Of a stretch of DNA of 64,000 bases, positions 7,951-17,093 are shown in pieces. The number at the start of each line of letters is the position of its first letter. Positions within the stretch are counted from its first letter, which is position 1. Position numbers and translations under genes: made by a program. The notes under the pieces are model-generated. The model had not been told where the DNA came from. It saw nothing but the letters and a program-made list of their open reading frames with translations, and made no database searches. Where the stretch lies: assembly GCA_023459495.1 (NCBI GenBank), contig JAEWTL010000059.1, positions 124,001-188,000 on the forward strand, given 5' to 3'. Source of the DNA: Bacillota bacterium. Lineage in GTDB: Bacteria; Bacillota; Clostridia; Christensenellales; SZUA-584.

Positions 7951-8958
7951 ATGGACAAAGAGTTCTGCTTCCGCGAGGAGTATGAAAAAAGGGAATATGA
8001 GATGCTCGCGCCATACGCGGCCAAGGCGGCGGAGAGCCGCGGGCGTGAAAGGGAACTGGAACCGTGCCCGCTGCGCACCGCGTACCAGCGCGACAGGGAC
8101 CGCATCATCCATTGCAAGACGTTCCGGCGACTGAAGCACAAGACGCAGGTGTTCCTTTCGCCGGAGGGTGACCATTACCGTACGCGCCTGACGCACACGC
8201 TTGAGGTGTCGCAGATCGCACGGACCATTGCGCGCGCTTTACGGCTAAACGAGGACTTGGCTGAAGCCATCGCGATGGGGCATGACCTTGGACATACGCC
8301 TTTCGGACATTCGGGTGAGCGCGTGTTAAACGAGTTGACTGGTCATTTCGAACACAACGAACAGAGTCTGCGCGTGGTGGAACTGTTGGAAAATGGCGGC
8401 GAAGGGCTGAACCTGACGTTTGAGGTGCGCGACGGTATTCTGAACCACAAGAAATCGCTGAAGCCCGCTACGCTGGAGGGTATGGTGGTCAACTATGCCG
8501 ACCGCATCGCATATATCAACCACGATATCGACGACGCCCTGCGCGCAGGCATCATTGACCGCGTGCCGGAGCCTTTTGAGAGCACCTTCGGCAAAACGCA
8601 CAGCGGCCGTATCGATACCATGATCCGCGACATCGTGGTGAGCAGCTACGGCAAACCTGCCGTGCGCATGTCGGACGATCTGGAAGCACGGATGGAGGAA
8701 CTGCGGCAGTTCATGTTCAAACATGTATACTTCGGCTCCAAGGCCAAGGAGGAGGAAAGCAAAGCGGAGAATATGATTCGGCTGCTGTATGCGCATTACT
8801 GTGACACGCCGCAGGACATGGGCCATGAGGGCAAGAGCCGCGTGGAGCTCTATGGTCTGGAACAGGCGGTGACGGACTATGTGGCGGGTATGACTGACCG
8901 CTATGCCGTAAACGCGTTCCGCGGAATTTACATCCCCAAAGGCTGGGACAAATATTAA
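7951..8958 (+). CDS. dgt: Deoxyguanosinetriphosphate triphosphohydrolase-like HD protein
   Basis: HD-superfamily metal-dependent hydrolase that removes triphosphate from dNTPs and so controls nucleotide pools. The 335-residue protein has the family's N-terminal RDRDRIIHCKTFRRLKHKTQ, the EGDHYRTRLTHTLEV histidine, and the HD motif in GHDLGHTPFGHSGE. The ATG at 7951 fits the family N-terminus but has no clear ribosome binding site, unusual for this window. Its stop overlaps the dnaG start by one base (TAATG), so dnaG is translationally coupled. The order dgt-dnaG-sigA is common in Clostridia. Confidence 0.93.
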   Translation: MDKEFCFREEYEKREYEMLAPYAAKAAESRGRERELEPCPLRTAYQRDRDRIIHCKTFRRLKHKTQVFLSPEGDHYRTRLTHTLEVSQIARTIARALRLNEDLAEAIAMGHDLGHTPFGHSGERVLNELTGHFEHNEQSLRVVELLENGGEGLNLTFEVRDGILNHKKSLKPATLEGMVVNYADRIAYINHDIDDALRAGIIDRVPEPFESTFGKTHSGRIDTMIRDIVVSSYGKPAVRMSDDLEARMEELRQFMFKHVYFGSKAKEEESKAENMIRLLYAHYCDTPQDMGHEGKSRVELYGLEQAVTDYVAGMTDRYAVNAFRGIYIPKGWDKY

Positions 8959-10715
8959 TGGCACGTTTTGAAGACAATTGGCTCTCGGAGCTTTATGCAA
9001 AAAGCGATATTGTGGACGTGGTAGGAGGCTATCTTTCGCTCTCCGAGCGCGGTGGGCGCTACTGGGGCCTGTGCCCGTTTCACCACGAGAAGACGCCCTC
9101 GTTTTCGGTCAGCCGGGACAAGCAGCTTTATTATTGCTTTGGCTGCAAGGCGGGCGGCAATGTAACGAACTTCCTTATGAAGGTGGAGAAGATCACTTTT
9201 CCCGAGGCTGTGGAGATGCTGGCACGCCGGGCGCACATGGAGATGCCACAGGCCATCGACGACAGGCAGTATCAGGAGATTAAGCAGAAGAAGCAGGCCA
9301 TCGCGGAGATGAATAAGCTTGCCGCGAAGTATTACTTCGATACGCTGCATAGCCCGAAAGGCGCGGCGGCGCTAGCCTATCTTAAAAAGAGGGGCGTGGA
9401 GGAACCGATAATTCGGCGATTCGGTCTGGGCTACGCGCCGGACGAGTGGGATGGCATAACAGCGTTGCTTCGTAAGAACGGTTTTTCTGAGAGCATGATC
9501 CGCGACAGCGGCCTCGTATCCGTCAAGGACAGCCGCATGTACGACACCTTCCGGGGCCGCGTGATGTTTCCCATCATCAACGTGTTCGGCGAGGTGATCG
9601 CTTTTGGCGGCCGCGTGATGGATAGCTCGCAGCCCAAGTACCTGAACACGCGGGATACTGCGCTGTTCAACAAACGTAAGAATCTCTACGGGCTTAACCT
9701 CGTGCGCAGGCTGAACACCGTTAAAAGCGTGGTCATTGTGGAAGGCTATATGGACGTCGTGTCCATGCAGGCGCAGGGCGTCAAGGCTGTAGTGGCGTCC
9801 CTTGGCACCGCGTTGACACGGGAGCAGGCTGTGCTGCTGAAACGCTACACGCATACGGTCTATATTGCCTACGACGGCGACGAGGCGGGGGAGCTTGCCA
9901 CGCAGAAAGCCATCTCCGTGCTCGCGCCGGAGGGTTTCGATCTGCGCGTTATCCGCTTTGAGGCGGGGGTGGACCCGGATGATTTCATCCGCAAGAACGG
10001 GCTGAACGGTTTTGCGGAAAAGGTGCGCAAGGCGTCTACTGCCACAGGTTATCGGCTCGATGCGGCAAAGAAACCGTTCAACCTTTCCACCGAAAACGGG
10101 AAGGAAGGCTACGCGCTGGCAGCGGCAGATATACTGCGAGGCATTGAAAGTCCCATCCAGCGGGAACGCTATGTGAAGCGTGTGGCAGCCGAGACCGGAT
10201 ACAGTTCTGCGTCGATAGTGGGCCAGCTGCAGCAAAGTTTGGAGCCAAAAGAGAATATACATGCCAATTATAGGAATAATAGTACTAAATCAAGCGTCGA
10301 CGGAGCGGCAGAGGAGGCGTTTCTGGCGTGCGCACTGGCGTATCCAGAGTATTTTTCGGAGCTTGCAGACGAGATAGCGGAGGATGATTTTACAAAAAGT
10401 GAGTATAAAAATATATTTTCCGCATTATCTGACTGCGCAAAAAGAGGAATTCAACCCGCGTATGCCGAACTATTATCCGAACTTGAGCGCGAAGAGGACG
10501 CAGGAGAGGCGGCAAGGCTCGCCGGACTGGATGCCGAGGCGGATGACCCTGCCGGATTGCTCCGCGATTGCGCCGGACGAATGCGCCAGCGGCGTACGGA
10601 GCGGCGGCGTGCTGAACTGCGCGAAGCGCTGAAAAGCGCATCGGGCGACGAAAAGCGCAACCTGCTTGCCGAAATCGGTAAGCTGGATAAAGAATTAAAT
10701 CTTCAGGATAGATAA
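8958..10715 (+). CDS. dnaG: DNA primase
   Basis: Makes RNA primers at the replication fork in partnership with the replicative helicase. The 585-residue protein has the CHC2 zinc ribbon at residues about 39-63 (C39, H42 or H43, C60, C63). The primase core follows, with the Toprim motifs VVIVEGYMDVV and YIAYDGDEAG. The C-terminal part (from about residue 440) is the diverged helicase-binding region. The start overlaps the dgt stop by one base. The gene is followed by sigA after 13 bases, the old macromolecular synthesis operon arrangement. Confidence 0.97.
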   Translation: MARFEDNWLSELYAKSDIVDVVGGYLSLSERGGRYWGLCPFHHEKTPSFSVSRDKQLYYCFGCKAGGNVTNFLMKVEKITFPEAVEMLARRAHMEMPQAIDDRQYQEIKQKKQAIAEMNKLAAKYYFDTLHSPKGAAALAYLKKRGVEEPIIRRFGLGYAPDEWDGITALLRKNGFSESMIRDSGLVSVKDSRMYDTFRGRVMFPIINVFGEVIAFGGRVMDSSQPKYLNTRDTALFNKRKNLYGLNLVRRLNTVKSVVIVEGYMDVVSMQAQGVKAVVASLGTALTREQAVLLKRYTHTVYIAYDGDEAGELATQKAISVLAPEGFDLRVIRFEAGVDPDDFIRKNGLNGFAEKVRKASTATGYRLDAAKKPFNLSTENGKEGYALAAADILRGIESPIQRERYVKRVAAETGYSSASIVGQLQQSLEPKENIHANYRNNSTKSSVDGAAEEAFLACALAYPEYFSELADEIAEDDFTKSEYKNIFSALSDCAKRGIQPAYAELLSELEREEDAGEAARLAGLDAEADDPAGLLRDCAGRMRQRRTERRRAELREALKSASGDEKRNLLAEIGKLDKELNLQDR

Positions 10716-10728
10716 GGGTGATTGAGTA

Positions 10729-11982
10729 TTGAGCAAGAAAGTGGCCGAAAAGCCGGAAAAGGCCAAAAAAGAACGCGAACAGGACATTAAAGAATTGCGG
10801 ACGGACGCAGAAGATTCTTACGAGGAAAACGAGTCTGGCGGAGATGCGAATGTTACGCTCTCGCAGGAGAACCTCGCGAAGATACAAGCGCTCGGCATAA
10901 TTGCGCAGCACGAAAAAGAGGAACGCATCAAGGACGTCATTGAAACGGGTAAGCGCAAAGGCGTGCTCACCTATAAAGAGATCAACGACGCGCTGAACGG
11001 CGCCGAGATTGATGCGGAGAACTTGGACAAGCTTTTAGGCGCGCTTGAGGAGATGAAGATCGACGTTGTCGATTCCGAGTCGGACAAGGATATCCTTGAG
11101 GAGGAAACCGAGGATCTTGATACCGATATCGACCTCAGCGTACCCGATGGCATCAGCATCGATGACCCGGTGCGCATGTACTTAAAGGAAATCGGCAAGG
11201 TCAATCTGCTGACAGCCGATGAAGAGGTGGAGCTTGCCCGTCGGATGGCCGAAGGCGACGAAGCCGCCAAACGCAAGCTCGCGGAAGCGAACCTGCGCCT
11301 CGTGGTCAGCATCGCCAAGCGCTATGTGGGCCGCGGCATGCTGTTCCTCGACCTCATTCAGGAAGGCAATCTCGGTCTCATCAAGGCGGTCGAGAAGTTT
11401 GACTATACCAAGGGCTACAAGTTCTCCACGTACGCCACGTGGTGGATCCGTCAGGCGATCACACGCGCTATTGCCGATCAGGCCCGTACCATCCGCATTC
11501 CGGTGCATATGGTAGAGACGATCAACAAGCTGATCCGCGTATCGCGACAGTTGCTACAGCAGTACGGACGGGACCCACTGCCCGAGGAAGTGGCGCGCGA
11601 GATGGACATCAGTGAGGATAAGGTGCGCGAGATTATCAAGATCGCGCAGGAACCCGTGTCACTGGAGACGCCCATCGGCGAAGAGGAAGACAGCCATCTC
11701 GGCGACTTCATACCCGATGACGATGCTCCCGCGCCTGCGGAAGCCGCAGCGTTCACGCTGCTCAAGGAACAGCTGATGGACGTGCTGGATACGTTGACCC
11801 CGCGCGAGGAGAAAGTTTTAAGGCTGCGCTTCGGCCTCGACGACGGACGTGCGCGGACGCTTGAGGAAGTCGGCAAGGAGTTCATGGTCACGCGCGAGCG
11901 CATCCGGCAGATTGAAGCCAAGGCGCTCCGCAAGCTGCGCCATCCCAGCCGCAGCAAGAAGCTGCGCGATTTTCTGGACTAA
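10729..11982 (+). CDS. sigA: RNA polymerase primary sigma factor SigA
   Basis: Housekeeping sigma-70 factor (also called rpoD). The start is TTG at 10729, preceded by AAGGGTGA at about 8 bases. The 417-residue protein begins with an acidic region 1.1 and has region 1.2 in DDPVRMYLKEIG. Region 2 includes DLIQEGNLGLIKAVEKFD and YKFSTYATWWIRQAI (2.3-2.4, -10 recognition). Region 3 follows, and region 4.2 is VTRERIRQIEAKALRKLRHP (-35 recognition). The TTG start probably limits translation relative to dnaG. A strong hairpin follows the stop. Confidence 0.98.
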   Translation: MSKKVAEKPEKAKKEREQDIKELRTDAEDSYEENESGGDANVTLSQENLAKIQALGIIAQHEKEERIKDVIETGKRKGVLTYKEINDALNGAEIDAENLDKLLGALEEMKIDVVDSESDKDILEEETEDLDTDIDLSVPDGISIDDPVRMYLKEIGKVNLLTADEEVELARRMAEGDEAAKRKLAEANLRLVVSIAKRYVGRGMLFLDLIQEGNLGLIKAVEKFDYTKGYKFSTYATWWIRQAITRAIADQARTIRIPVHMVETINKLIRVSRQLLQQYGRDPLPEEVAREMDISEDKVREIIKIAQEPVSLETPIGEEEDSHLGDFIPDDDAPAPAEAAAFTLLKEQLMDVLDTLTPREEKVLRLRFGLDDGRARTLEEVGKEFMVTRERIRQIEAKALRKLRHPSRSKKLRDFLD

Positions 11983-12002
11983 CGCGCGGAAACGAGCAAT
12001 CC

Positions 12003-12029
12003 GAATGGGCGGCCAATGGCCGCCCATTC
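12003..12029 (+). terminator. Strong 12-bp hairpin between sigA and trmK (attenuator-like)
   Basis: GAATGGGCGGCC (12003-12014) pairs perfectly with GGCCGCCCATTC (12018-12029) across a 3-base loop, followed by GTTTCTT. The T-tract is poor, so read-through into trmK is likely. An ATG in the loop at 12016 is not a credible start. Confidence 0.5.
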
Positions 12030-12045
12030 GTTTCTTGGGGGTGCT

Positions 12046-12741
12046 ATGGACGCAAAGATTGTCCTATCAGAACGTCTGCAGGCCGTTGTGGACATGGTTC
12101 CGTCCTGCGGCACGGTGGCCGATATCGGCTGCGACCACGGCAAAGCGGCTGTGGCGCTTCTGCAGGCTGGTAAAGCAGAGCACGCCGTCTGCGGCGACAT
12201 CAGTGCCGCTTCGCTGGACAAGGCGCGTGCACTTGCGCGGGAAAGCGAATTAGAAGCCGCAATATTGCTGCGCGTGGGTGACGGACTCGCCGTGCTGCAG
12301 CCGGATGAGGCGGACGCGGCGGTGATTGCGGGCATGGGCGGTTTGCTCATCGCAAATATGTTAAAGGAAGGCGCGGGCCGCGCGCCGGGTGTTCTGGTGC
12401 TTTCGCCCAACCGCGACGCAGCTGCCGTGCGGCAGACGCTGACGGCTCTGGGATACCGCATCGCCGATGAAACGCTGATATGTGAAGCCGGGCATTTTTA
12501 TCCGATCATTCTTGCCTTGCGCGGGAAATGCGCCGAACTCTCGGAGACCGAGGCCGAATTTGGACCGGTATTGCTAAAAAAGAAGCCAGAGGCTCTGCGA
12601 CGGCTGCTGCAGCGGCGTATCGCCGAAACGGAAGCGATCATCGGCAGGGTAGCGGCGAGCAGCTCTCCGCGCAAAGCGAAGCTGTTGCAAGACGCTGAGG
12701 CACGGCTGAAAAAATATACCGAGGTGATCAAATGTCTGTGA
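12046..12741 (+). CDS. trmK: tRNA (adenine-22-N1)-methyltransferase
   Basis: TrmK family (formerly DUF633): SAM-dependent methylation of A22 in tRNA. The ATG at 12046 has a GGGGG purine run just upstream and gives 231 residues. The Rossmann SAM-binding motif is VADIGCDHGKAAVALL near residue 24. The family motif AGMGGLLIANML lies near residue 93. It overlaps the next gene by 10 bases. Its position after sigA and before a Nif3-like gene is the conserved Firmicutes arrangement. Confidence 0.92.
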   Translation: MDAKIVLSERLQAVVDMVPSCGTVADIGCDHGKAAVALLQAGKAEHAVCGDISAASLDKARALARESELEAAILLRVGDGLAVLQPDEADAAVIAGMGGLLIANMLKEGAGRAPGVLVLSPNRDAAAVRQTLTALGYRIADETLICEAGHFYPIILALRGKCAELSETEAEFGPVLLKKKPEALRRLLQRRIAETEAIIGRVAASSSPRKAKLLQDAEARLKKYTEVIKCL

Positions 12742-13514
12742 CGATGGAGCAATTTACAGCGCTGGTGGAGGAGATTGCACCGCGCGGCCTCGCATACGAG
12801 TGGGACAATACGGGCCTGTTGCTGCGCTGCGGCGATACGGTGAGCAGTGTGCTCGTCTGCCTCGACGCCACGGATGCGGTCGCGGAGGAAGCCATCGCTT
12901 GCAGCTGTGACATGGTGCTGACGCATCATCCGCTGATGTTCAGCCCCGTCAAGGCGCTGGACTATGCCGACCCCACGCAAGGCGTGGTGATGAAGCTTGT
13001 GAAGCACGGAATCTCGCTTTACTCCGCCCACACGTCGTTCGATATTGCAGAGGGCGGCATGAACGACGTGCTTGCCGGGCTGTTGGGCCTTAAGGGCGTA
13101 CTGCCTGCTGGTGAGGAAGGGCTGATGCGTATCGGAACCCTGCCACAGCCCTGCACAGGTGATGACCTGACCGAACGCGTAAAGCAATCGCTGGGTGTAA
13201 CGCATGTACGCGCGACATCCGGTTACAAGGGAAAGGTTTCGCGAGTGGCAGTCGTGGGCGGCAGGGGCGGAGAATATTCCCCTGAGGCCAGACGTGCGGG
13301 TGCGCAGGCACTGATTACCGGCGAAGTGAAGCATCATCACTGGCTTGAGGCGCAATCGCTGGGTATTCTGCTTATCGAAGCGGGACACCATGAAACCGAG
13401 CGCTTCTTTGCGGATGCGATATTTGATCGTTTACAATCGCGCGTAAATGCGTTACAATATCTTTTAGGCCTAAAAAAGGCAGAATGCATGCAGGCGCCCA
13501 GCGTAATCGTGTAG
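12732..13514 (+). CDS. Nif3-like dinuclear metal centre protein
   Basis: NIF3/YqfO family, a toroidal hexamer with two metal ions; in some species it has been linked to GTP cyclohydrolase I-type activity, but the role is unsettled. The 260-residue protein has the metal-ligand segments LTHHPLMF (near residue 63), SAHTSFD (near 98), and the C-terminal GEVKHHHWLEA and EAGHHETE. The start overlaps the end of trmK by 10 bases, indicating coupled translation. It lacks the long insertion found in some longer homologues. Confidence 0.92.
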   Translation: MSVTMEQFTALVEEIAPRGLAYEWDNTGLLLRCGDTVSSVLVCLDATDAVAEEAIACSCDMVLTHHPLMFSPVKALDYADPTQGVVMKLVKHGISLYSAHTSFDIAEGGMNDVLAGLLGLKGVLPAGEEGLMRIGTLPQPCTGDDLTERVKQSLGVTHVRATSGYKGKVSRVAVVGGRGGEYSPEARRAGAQALITGEVKHHHWLEAQSLGILLIEAGHHETERFFADAIFDRLQSRVNALQYLLGLKKAECMQAPSVIV

Positions 13515-13533
13515 GGCGCGGGAAGGACATTTA

Positions 13534-14259
13534 TTGGATAAGTTAGCTTTGCTCTTTGAATACCAGCAGGCGGATGCACGGCTGGAGGCGTATGAGAGAG
13601 AGCTGAAAAATACAGAGACGCGCAAGCAACTGATCAAGCTGCAGAACTATCTCAAGAAGCAGCAGGCTTTGTTGCGCGATATGGAGAATCGTGCGCTCGT
13701 GGAGCAGAATGAACTCTCCGAGGTAAACGCGCAGTATGACCGCATGGTTGATCAGATGGGCAAAAAGCACAAGGATGTGAGCGAGTATGAGCAGGTTGAT
13801 CCGGCCATTCTCGATTACAACGTTGTACGCGATCTCGTTAAGGAATACGAGGCAACCTTTGAAAACGTCGTTAAGCAGAAGCGCCGCGCGCTAGCCGCTC
13901 AGAAGAAGGCGGAGGAGACTGCCGCGAGCTTGAAGGATATGCTGCCGCGTGTCAGCCAGGCCCAGAAGGACTTCGCTACACTGAAAAAGAGGCACGAAGA
14001 GGAGCTGCAGCAGGGTGCAGGCGAGCTCGAAAATTTGCGTAAGGCTGCGGAGCTTGCCGCTTCGAAGGTCGATCCCAAGTTGCTGCAGCGCTACCAGCAT
14101 ATTAAGCAAAACAAGCCGATGCCCGTGACGCTGCTGAAGGATGGACGTTGCATGGGCTGCAATATGGAATTACCTTCCAGAGACTTGGCAAAAATCAAAA
14201 TGTCTGATACAATAGTTGAATGCGAAAATTGCGGAAGGATATTGTACCTCGAACAGTAA
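13534..14259 (+). CDS. Coiled-coil protein with C-terminal C4 zinc ribbon
   Basis: The TTG start at 13534 is preceded by GGGAAGGA. The 241-residue protein is mostly a long charged coiled coil (residues about 10-190). It ends in a four-cysteine zinc ribbon with CMGC and CENC pairs. This matches the C4-type zinc-ribbon family found next to Nif3-like genes in Firmicutes and Actinobacteria. It is thought to bind nucleic acid, but its function is not established. The rnpB promoter lies inside its 3' end. Confidence 0.85.
   Translation: MDKLALLFEYQQADARLEAYERELKNTETRKQLIKLQNYLKKQQALLRDMENRALVEQNELSEVNAQYDRMVDQMGKKHKDVSEYEQVDPAILDYNVVRDLVKEYEATFENVVKQKRRALAAQKKAEETAASLKDMLPRVSQAQKDFATLKKRHEEELQQGAGELENLRKAAELAASKVDPKLLQRYQHIKQNKPMPVTLLKDGRCMGCNMELPSRDLAKIKMSDTIVECENCGRILYLEQ
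14185..14213 (+). promoter_or_regulatory. Promoter of rnpB inside the upstream gene
   Basis: TTGGCA at 14185-14190, a 17-base spacer and an extended -10 TG-A-TACAAT (14205-14213). Transcription would start near 14220, leaving a short 5' extension to be trimmed from the RNA. Confidence 0.65.
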
Positions 14260-14268
14260 TAAAGTTTT

Positions 14269-14637
14269 GAGCAGGCTGAACGGTCGCCCGACGTAAGTTG
14301 GGAGGAAAGTCCGAGCTCCGCAGGGCAGGACGCCGGGTAACTCCCGGTGGAGGCGACTTTAAGGAAAGTGCAACAGAGATATACCGCCTGAGCGTTAAAC
14401 CGTGTATATAAGTAAGGATATGTACGGTTTAGCGCTTAGGTAAGGGTGGAAAGGTGAGGTAAGAGCTCACCAGAGCCATGGCGACTTGGCTGCTCTGTAA
14501 ACCCCGTCCGGTGCAAGATTGATAGTGGGCATTATGCGGCTGCCCGTCGCGCCCCATGTAATCGCTGGAGCCTGCTGGCAACTGCAGGCGTAGATAGATG
14601 ACCGTTTTCAACAGAACTCGGCTTACAGGCCTGTCTC
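14269..14637 (+). ncRNA. rnpB: RNase P RNA, bacterial class A
   Basis: Catalytic RNA that matures tRNA 5' ends. The conserved 5' core GAGGAAAGTCCGAGCTCC is near 14301. The cruciform region AAGGGTGGAAAGGTGAGGTAAGAGCTCACCAG spans 14440-14473. The 3' core ACAGAACTCGGCTTA is at 14611-14625. The ends GAGCAGGC and GCCTGTCTC pair as P1, which sets the limits. It lies 9 bases after the zinc-ribbon gene. Confidence 0.95.
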
Positions 14638-14650
14638 AAACAAATTTTAT

Positions 14651-14685
14651 AAAGCTTCAGGAGTTACTCCCGGAGCTTTTTTTAT
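14651..14685 (+). terminator. Terminator of rnpB
   Basis: AAAGCTTCAGG (14651-14661) pairs with CCCGGAGCTTT with one mismatch and one G-U pair, followed by a run of T. Confidence 0.75.
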
Positions 14686-14719
14686 TGACTGTAACACAAG
14701 CTGATCAGGGGTGGCCAAG

Positions 14720-14751
14720 AAAAAAATACCCCCGCAAAGTTGCGAGGGTAT
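14720..14751 (-). terminator. Terminator of the first chemoreceptor gene (minus strand)
   Basis: On the minus strand ATACCCTCGCA pairs with TGCGGGGGTAT (plus-strand 14741-14751 and 14727-14737), then TTTTTTC. Confidence 0.8.
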
Positions 14752-14765
14752 CGATTTAGAAGTAA

Positions 14766-17093
14766 TCAGAATTTGCCGAATTCGTCATCGCTCAGCATGA
14801 TACGGGGATTGGAGGATGTCTCATGCTGATCTTCCGGATGAGGCGCAGCCTTCGACTGCACACTGCTGACTGTCGGGTCAGCCTCCTGCAGTGTGAAGCG
14901 TCCGACCATGTCTTTAAGCATCTCCGCTTGGCTTGAAAGCTCCTCTGCTGATGCGGCGGTTTCTTCGGAGGTCGCAGAGTTGGTTTGAACGACCTGACTC
15001 AGCTGATCAATGCCGTTGTTTACTTGCGTGATGCCTGACGCCTGTTGATCGGAAGCAATCGCAATCTCGCCCATGAGCGTTGCCGCATCTTCAACAGCTT
15101 CCACGATTTCGGACAGTGCCGCGGCGGTTTTATCGGCGATCTGTGTGCCTGCTTCAGCTTTCTTCACCGAACCCTCAATCAGCGCGGTGGTTTCCTGAGC
15201 AGCCTTTGCGCTGCGGGCTGCAAGGTTGCGCACCTCTTCCGCAACCACCGCGAAGCCCTTGCCGTGTGCGCCTGCCCTTGCGGCTTCCACCGCTGCGTTG
15301 AGTGCGAGTATATTGGTCTGGAACGCGATATCGTCGATGACCTTGATGATTTTGGAGATGTTGGCGGAAGCCTCGTTAATTTCGATCATCGCAGACTGCA
15401 TATGTTTCATCTGCTCGCTTCCGTCCGCTGCGCTGCTTCGGGCGTTGACCGCAAGCCCGTTTGCCCTGTTGGCGCTGACGGCGTTCCGCCTTGTTTGCTC
15501 AGCGATTTGCGTGACTGTGGCTGTTAATTCTTCAATTGCGCTCGCCTGCTCGGTAGCGCCCTGTGATATCTCCTGGCTGCCGTCCGAGACCTGCCTCGTG
15601 CCGGAAGCCACCTGCTCGGCAGCGATGTTGATATCGGACAGTACGCGACTTAAAGACTCGGCAATACTGTTGATGGAATCCTTGAACACGACGAAGTCAC
15701 CCTGGTATTCGCTTTCGATACTCACGCTTAAATCTCCGGACGACATCGACGCCAACATCTGCGATATTTCTTCAATATAGGTCTTCAGTGTATTCACGGT
15801 CAAATGCAGGTTTTCACTGATCTTGCCGAAGAGTTCGAACAGCTCCATGGTATCGGAATCGGGCTCGGCGACCGCCATGTCACAGTACAGTTCGCCCTTC
15901 GACAGCCGTTCAAGGTTAACGACCAGCTTATCGACCTCCGCGGACTGGTATTTCGCCTGCTTGTCTGCCACGACGCGCGCCTGTTCGATATTCTTGAATG
16001 CCTCGCGGACGTTTTGGTCCAGCACGGTTGTAAGCTGCCCAATCTCATCTTTCGACTTGTTAACGATAGGCTGGTCCAGTTCTCCTGATGCCAGCGCATT
16101 CGCGAGTTTGGCAGCCGCCTTCACGGGCTTAACAATGCTGCTGGAGATGACGTATGTCATAATGGCGACCAGCAGCAAGCTGGCTCCGATGATGATTAAA
16201 ATCGCCAGGGTAAGGTTATTGACCGGAGCCATCAGATCCTCATCCGATATGGAATATGCCATGCTCCAGTTTGGCGTGGAGGGTATGGATGCATACACGG
16301 CATGATAGGTATCCCCGTTTGCGTCTGTATAAGCCTCTAGTCCGTTCATTCCCATTACCATTTTAACCGCTATCTTATCCAGATTCTTATATCCCGCTTC
16401 CGAGGAATCCCGGGCATTGAGGCTCAGCCTGACGTTTTCATCGGGGTGTGCGATGACCAGCCCCGTATTATCTGTAATCCACGCGAAGCCGTTATCGCCT
16501 ATTTTTATTTCAGAGATGGTCTCGTTAAATGAATCCAACAATATTGTTGCCGCAAAAATACCAGTGCTTTTTCCGTCAGCATCCTTAATGACCTGTGCGA
16601 CAACGAAAACGGTTTTGCCGGTGACCTTAGATGTTACCGGATTGCTGATGGCGTAACTCTTGCCGCCGTTTTGTAATTCTTTAAAGTAGTCCCGATCGGC
16701 AATCGAGCCTTCTGTTCCCAAAGAGGAATAGAAGTTTCCCTGCATGTCGGAATACAGCACCGTCTCAAAATCAGGTCGGAGATTACCCTGGCTTTGTTTA
16801 ATGACGCTCCTGATATGCTGCATATATCCGGTCTTAAATTCACTGCGCTGTGCCAATGCCTGTACGTCATAGACAATGCCCTGCACATATTTACCAACCT
16901 CGTCCGCCCTTGCCAATACCACCTGGGTCGTTATATCGTTGTTGAGCGTAACGAGCGTACCACTCATGCTGTTTAATATAAAGACGGCTACGCCAGCCAA
17001 AATCACCGTCAAAGTCACCAAGAAATAGAGCAGCATCTTTCTTTTCAGCGACTTCGTCCGTTTTTTGATTCTTGGTGCTTTCTGCTTCTTCAT
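14766..17093 (-). CDS. Methyl-accepting chemotaxis protein with extracellular dCache-type sensor
   Basis: Transmembrane chemoreceptor, 775 residues, that senses a small molecule outside the cell and controls CheA. After a basic N-terminus comes TM1 (residues about 20-45). An extracellular double-Cache-like domain follows to about 285, with LYSDMQGNFYSSLGTEGSIADRDYF and NPVTSKVTGKTVFVVAQ. TM2 is about 292-322, then HAMP. The signalling domain has the conserved hairpin tip around FQTNILALNAAVEAARAG. Starts at ATG 17093 after GAGAGGG. The tail ends PRIMLSDDEFGKF, shared with the paralogue at 17504. No convincing promoter was found in the 410-base gap upstream. Confidence 0.93.
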   Translation of the reverse strand: MKKQKAPRIKKRTKSLKRKMLLYFLVTLTVILAGVAVFILNSMSGTLVTLNNDITTQVVLARADEVGKYVQGIVYDVQALAQRSEFKTGYMQHIRSVIKQSQGNLRPDFETVLYSDMQGNFYSSLGTEGSIADRDYFKELQNGGKSYAISNPVTSKVTGKTVFVVAQVIKDADGKSTGIFAATILLDSFNETISEIKIGDNGFAWITDNTGLVIAHPDENVRLSLNARDSSEAGYKNLDKIAVKMVMGMNGLEAYTDANGDTYHAVYASIPSTPNWSMAYSISDEDLMAPVNNLTLAILIIIGASLLLVAIMTYVISSSIVKPVKAAAKLANALASGELDQPIVNKSKDEIGQLTTVLDQNVREAFKNIEQARVVADKQAKYQSAEVDKLVVNLERLSKGELYCDMAVAEPDSDTMELFELFGKISENLHLTVNTLKTYIEEISQMLASMSSGDLSVSIESEYQGDFVVFKDSINSIAESLSRVLSDINIAAEQVASGTRQVSDGSQEISQGATEQASAIEELTATVTQIAEQTRRNAVSANRANGLAVNARSSAADGSEQMKHMQSAMIEINEASANISKIIKVIDDIAFQTNILALNAAVEAARAGAHGKGFAVVAEEVRNLAARSAKAAQETTALIEGSVKKAEAGTQIADKTAAALSEIVEAVEDAATLMGEIAIASDQQASGITQVNNGIDQLSQVVQTNSATSEETAASAEELSSQAEMLKDMVGRFTLQEADPTVSSVQSKAAPHPEDQHETSSNPRIMLSDDEFGKF

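Noticed and set aside
12016..12045. ATG at 12016 as start of trmK
   Set aside because: It lies in the loop of a 12-bp hairpin with no ribosome binding site; ATG 12046 follows a G-rich site.
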